Part shown: positions 14,719-15,080 of the stretch, one piece after another
Layout: the number at the start of each line of letters is the position of its first letter
How positions within the stretch are numbered: position 1 is the stretch's first letter
Source of the DNA: Actinomycetota bacterium
GTDB taxonomy: Bacteria; Actinomycetota; Actinomycetes; S36-B12
Length of the DNA stretch: 15,080 bases
NCBI GenBank assembly: GCA_016870425.1
Contig: VGBQ01000040.1
Coordinates: forward strand, 1-15,080
Direction of reading: 5' to 3'
Program-made: the position numbers and the translations under genes
Notes under the pieces: generated by a model
The model's database searches: none
What the model was told of the DNA's origin: nothing
The model's input: the letters and a program-made list of their open reading frames with translations, nothing else

Positions 14719-15080
14719 CGGGCACGCCGACCACGCGCTCCTTGGGCCTGGCGTGGCCGTGGCGCCTTCTCCTCGCCGTCCTCTCCGGGGTGCTGCTGGC
14801 GCTGGCGTTCCCCCCGGTGGGCGCCTCGCTCCTGGCCCCGGTAGCCGTGGCCCTGTTTGTCATCGCGACGTACCGCACGACGGCGTGGCGCGGTGCCGCG
14901 CTCGGGGCGGTCCAGGGGCTGGTCTCCTTCGCCATCCTGATTCGCTGGATGACCGTGGTCGGGGGAGATGCCTGGTTGCTCCTCGTCGCACTCTGTGCCT
15001 TCTGGATCGCCCTGGTGGGTGCGGGGCAGGCACTGGTCACCCGCCTGCGCTGGTGGCCACTGTGGGTCGCATGCGTGTGG
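14715..15080 (+). CDS. lnt: Apolipoprotein N-acyltransferase Lnt, N-terminal part (cut by window end)
   Basis: The ATG at 14715 shares ATGA with the stop of the amidohydrolase gene. The frame runs open for 122 codons to the end of the window, so the C-terminus is missing. The visible part is strongly hydrophobic with about four membrane segments. It shows the Lnt-type opening LLLAVLSGVLLALAFPPVG (residues 18-36), then LLAPVAVALFVIA and the block GAVQGLVSFAILIRWMTVVG. Lnt adds the third acyl chain to the N-terminal cysteine of lipoproteins such as the FKBP lipoprotein in this window. The catalytic nitrilase-like domain (Glu-Lys-Cys) lies beyond the window, so the call depends on the membrane part and on the amidohydrolase-lnt adjacency seen in actinobacteria. 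GGGGA at 14704-14708 could serve as the ribosome binding site, six bases upstream. Confidence 0.82.
   Translation, partial: MTGTPTTRSLGLAWPWRLLLAVLSGVLLALAFPPVGASLLAPVAVALFVIATYRTTAWRGAALGAVQGLVSFAILIRWMTVVGGDAWLLLVALCAFWIALVGAGQALVTRLRWWPLWVACVW

Noticed and set aside
1..15080. Mobile element, CRISPR, toxin-antitoxin or phage-defence system.
   Set aside because: No direct-repeat arrays, transposase, integrase, tRNA-associated junction or defence-type domains were seen. Gene order and composition are those of a conserved actinobacterial chromosome segment.

Overview
The window is about 15 kb of dense, high-GC DNA with many GTG starts. It carries a Pup-proteasome locus (proteasome alpha subunit, Pup ligase, PafB/PafC), which points to an actinomycete (Actinomycetota). 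The order prcB-prcA-pafA, pafB-pafC-tatA-tatC, helY, an oppositely oriented 5'-3' exonuclease and an M24 peptidase matches the layout I recall from Mycobacterium tuberculosis and other actinobacteria. The genus cannot be fixed from this sequence. Essentially every base is coding: the largest gene-free gap is 77 bases (pafC to tatA). I see no tRNA, rRNA, CRISPR array, insertion sequence, prophage or other sign of transfer.

Region 1 (1-4961, plus strand) is the proteasome block. It holds the last codons of an upstream gene (probably prcB), prcA, pafA, two paralogous FKBP-type prolyl isomerases (the first a lipoprotein, the second cytoplasmic), then pafB and pafC, paired WYL-domain regulators of the DNA-damage response. 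Region 2 (5039-7089, plus strand) is the export and lipid part: tatA and tatC of twin-arginine translocation, then a diacylglycerol/sphingosine-kinase-family lipid kinase. Region 3 (7099-10784) is nucleic-acid processing: a Ski2/Mtr4-like helicase (HelY) on the plus strand, meeting tail-to-tail and overlapping by 19 bp a stand-alone FEN-like 5'-3' exonuclease on the minus strand. Region 4 (10806-15080, plus strand) is a tight four-gene run: M24 metallopeptidase, acyl-CoA dehydrogenase, YtcJ-type amidohydrolase, and the first 122 codons of apolipoprotein N-acyltransferase (lnt), cut by the window end.

Functionally the window combines regulated protein breakdown and damage response (PrcA, PafA, PafBC), folding helpers, protein export and lipoprotein maturation (TatAC, Lnt), and DNA/RNA processing (HelY, exonuclease). 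Most of this is a conserved core neighbourhood, and I find no convincing undescribed system. The best second-look signals are a recurring TANNNT box placed 7-8 bases before three start codons (suggesting leaderless transcripts), the duplicated FKBP pair inside the Pup locus, the overlapping convergent helicase/exonuclease pair, and a few residue-level departures (PafC lacks the W of its WYL motif; the exonuclease has an acidic insertion).
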